Source: Actinomycetes bacterium
GTDB lineage: Bacteria; Actinomycetota; Actinomycetes; Actinomycetales; Cellulomonadaceae
Reading direction: 5' to 3'
NCBI GenBank assembly: GCA_023462275.1
Contig: JAEWYD010000384.1
Coordinates: 1-7,434, forward strand
DNA: 7,434 nucleotides
The notes beneath the pieces are model-generated. The model made no database searches. It had not been told where the DNA came from and saw only the letters and a list, made by a program, of their open reading frames with translations. Below, one piece after another: positions 6,526 through 7,434 of the stretch. Position 1 is the stretch's first letter. Every line of letters starts with the position of its first letter. The translations under genes were made by a program, and so were the position numbers.

Positions 6526-6587
6526 GCAAAGTGGAGCGAACCTGCTGCGACACGCGGGCGTGTCGCAGCAGGTTCGCTCCACTTTGC
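6526..6587. repeat. Perfect long inverted repeat, 29-bp arms, 4-bp loop
   Basis: Arms 6526-6554 (begins GCAAAGTGGAGCG) and 6559-6587 (ends CGCTCCACTTTGC) are exact reverse complements around CGGG. A C-run (6520-6524) and a G-run (6592-6597) could extend pairing after a small internal loop. No T-tract follows on either strand. It lies upstream of both divergent promoters inferred here, so it is not an ordinary end-of-gene terminator. Candidates are a REP/MITE-type palindrome, a cruciform-forming insulator, or a protein-binding palindrome. Confidence 0.95.
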
Positions 6588-6605
6588 GAAAGGGGGGTGA
6601 GGGAC

Positions 6606-6636
6606 TTGCGGTTGACGTAACGTCAACTCGTACCGT
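6606..6636 (+). promoter_or_regulatory. MerR-type promoter with 17-bp perfect operator dyad
   Basis: TTGCGG (6606-6611) and TACCGT (6631-6636) are separated by 19 bp, the overlong spacer typical of MerR-activated promoters. Nearly filling that spacer is the perfect palindrome GTTGACGTAACGTCAAC (6611-6627, 8-bp arms around one central A). It sits directly upstream of the MerR gene, so autoregulation is likely. One caution: the start expected near 6643 would leave only about 10 nt of leader and only part of the Shine-Dalgarno. Confidence 0.7.
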
Positions 6637-6652
6637 CGTGGAGGTGAGACCG

Positions 6653-7408
6653 ATGGAGCACTCGATCAGGGACGTCGCCCGGGCCAGCGGCACGACGAGC
6701 CGCACGCTGCGCCACTACGAGGCGGTGGGCGTGCTGCAGCCGAGCCGGGTCGGCTCGGGGGGCGTCCGGTACTACGACGCCGCCGCCCTCCTGCGGCTGC
6801 AGGAGGCGCTCGTCCTGCGCAGCCTCGGACTTCCGCTCGCGGACGTCCGGACCGTGCTGGACGGCGAGCGCGACCGCGTCACGGCGCTCCGCCGGCACCT
6901 CACCGCGCTGCTCGACGAGCAGCGACGGCTGGCGCGGATGGCCGCGTCGGTCGAACGGACGATCCACGCGATCACGACGGGAGGAGATCTTGTGGCCGAG
7001 AACATGTTCGACGGCTTCGACCACACGCAGTACCAGGCAGAGGTGGAGGAGCGCTGGGGCAAGGACGCGTACGCCACGAGCGACCGCTGGTGGCGCGGCC
7101 TGTCCGCGGACGACAGGCGCGGCTGGCAGGAGCGGACCAGCGCCGTCGCCCAGGCGTGGGCGGACGTCGCGTCATCCGGTGTGCCGGCGGACTCCGCCGA
7201 GGCGCAGGACGTCGCCCGCCGGCACGCGCAGTGGCTGGCGTCGATCCCGGGTACGCCGGGCCACGGCACCGGTGCGCCCGAGAAGGGCTACCTGCTGGGC
7301 CTGGCCGACATGTACGTGGCGGACCCCCGGTTCGCCGCGAACTACGGCGGCGACCAGGGCGCGGGCTTCGTCCGCGACGCCCTGCGGGTCTACGCCGAGC
7401 GGCTCTAG
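6653..7408 (+). CDS. TipAL-like MerR family transcriptional regulator
   Basis: A 251-residue cytoplasmic regulator. Residues 1-70 are a MerR winged helix-turn-helix (IRDVARASGTTSRTLRHYE, then VRYYD). A dimerisation helix (about 75-108) follows, then a TipAS ligand-binding domain (about 118-250) opening with ENMFDGFDHTQYQAEVEERWG. In Streptomyces the full-length TipAL activates its own promoter when thiopeptides bind covalently to a cysteine in TipAS. This protein has no cysteine at all, so any ligand must bind non-covalently. The start is ATG at 6653 after GGAGGTGAG (6640-6648); the open frame further upstream runs through the intergenic palindromes and is not coding. Its own promoter carries a MerR dyad. 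It is divergent from the cellulase gene, but no evidence shows it regulates the cellulase. Confidence 0.9.
   Translation: MEHSIRDVARASGTTSRTLRHYEAVGVLQPSRVGSGGVRYYDAAALLRLQEALVLRSLGLPLADVRTVLDGERDRVTALRRHLTALLDEQRRLARMAASVERTIHAITTGGDLVAENMFDGFDHTQYQAEVEERWGKDAYATSDRWWRGLSADDRRGWQERTSAVAQAWADVASSGVPADSAEAQDVARRHAQWLASIPGTPGHGTGAPEKGYLLGLADMYVADPRFAANYGGDQGAGFVRDALRVYAERL
6980..6986 (+). promoter_or_regulatory. Internal Shine-Dalgarno within the MerR gene
   Basis: GGAGGAG followed by ATCTT and an in-frame GTG at 6992. The spacing (5 nt) and strength equal those of the authentic gene starts in this window, and it lies exactly at the boundary between the DNA-binding and ligand-binding halves. 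Confidence 0.65.
6992..7408 (+). CDS. Possible internal translation product: TipAS-like ligand-binding protein
   Basis: Translation from the GTG at codon 114 of the MerR gene would give a 138-residue protein that is only the TipAS domain. In Streptomyces lividans tipA, the same gene yields TipAL (about 253 residues) and an abundant TipAS (about 144 residues) from an internal in-frame start; the sizes here (251 and 138) are close. The free domain would lack DNA binding and could titrate or sequester ligand. An alternative start is the ATG at 7004, but it has poorer spacing. Seen: the ribosome site, frame and domain boundary. Inferred: that it is used. Confidence 0.6.
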   Translation: MAENMFDGFDHTQYQAEVEERWGKDAYATSDRWWRGLSADDRRGWQERTSAVAQAWADVASSGVPADSAEAQDVARRHAQWLASIPGTPGHGTGAPEKGYLLGLADMYVADPRFAANYGGDQGAGFVRDALRVYAERL

Positions 7409-7432
7409 CGAGGACCGGCCGCCCCGGCCTCG
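7409..7432 (+). terminator. Hairpin immediately after the MerR gene stop
   Basis: CGAGG-CCGG (7409-7418 with a single bulged A at 7414), loop CCGCC, and CCGGCCTCG (7424-7432) form a 9-bp stem starting at the base after the TAG. No T-tract is visible before the window ends. It is a plausible GC-rich terminator. Confidence 0.5.
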
Positions 7433-7434
7433 GG

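Noticed and set aside
6526..6587. The long inverted repeat as an ordinary intrinsic terminator
   Set aside because: No gene ends near it, both neighbours point away from it, and no T-run follows either arm.
6363..6626. N-terminal extension of the GH9 protein to an ATG at 6626
   Set aside because: It would run through the promoter, the CelR-like site, the G-tract and the long palindrome and bury the signal peptide. The GTG at 6362 has an excellent ribosome site and starts a proper signal peptide.

Overview
The window is GC-rich, with GC-dominated third codon positions, strong AGGAGG-type ribosome sites and actinobacterial protein families (RskA anti-sigma factor, DipZ, TipAL-type MerR). A large secreted cellulase with tandem CBM4 modules and SLH-like repeats points to a cellulolytic actinobacterium of the Micrococcales, near Cellulomonas or Promicromonosporaceae. 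The family-level guess is inference from gene content.

Layout, left to right. (1) The 3' end of an RskA-type anti-sigma factor gene (+, cut by the window edge). (2) A convergent NYN-LOTUS putative RNase gene (-, 441-1217). (3) A divergent dipZ gene (+, 1280-2965), encoding a CcdA membrane domain, a periplasmic-facing thioredoxin domain with CINC, and a C-terminal beta-sandwich. (4) A perfect 14-bp stem hairpin between dipZ and the next, convergent gene. (5) A 1112-residue secreted GH9 cellulase gene (-, 3024-6362): signal peptide, two CBM4-like domains, Ig-like domain, GH9 catalytic domain and three SLH-like repeats with an exact 62-residue period. (6) A dense 290-bp divergent intergenic region (6363-6652) with the cellulase promoter and a CelR/LacI-type operator, a predicted G-quadruplex tract, a perfect 29-bp-arm inverted repeat, and a MerR-type promoter with a 17-bp perfect dyad in a 19-bp spacer. 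(7) A TipAL-like MerR regulator gene (+, 6653-7408) with a strong internal Shine-Dalgarno and in-frame GTG that would give a separate TipAS-like ligand-binding protein. A hairpin follows its stop.

How the genes may work together. The rskA/dipZ proximity recalls the mycobacterial SigK-RskA regulon, which includes dipZ, so the left half may be an extracytoplasmic redox stress locus. The cellulase looks like a separate, carbon-regulated unit. The MerR gene probably regulates itself. No mobile element, CRISPR array, tRNA or rRNA gene was seen. The most noteworthy non-coding structure is the compact set of elements at 6363-6652.
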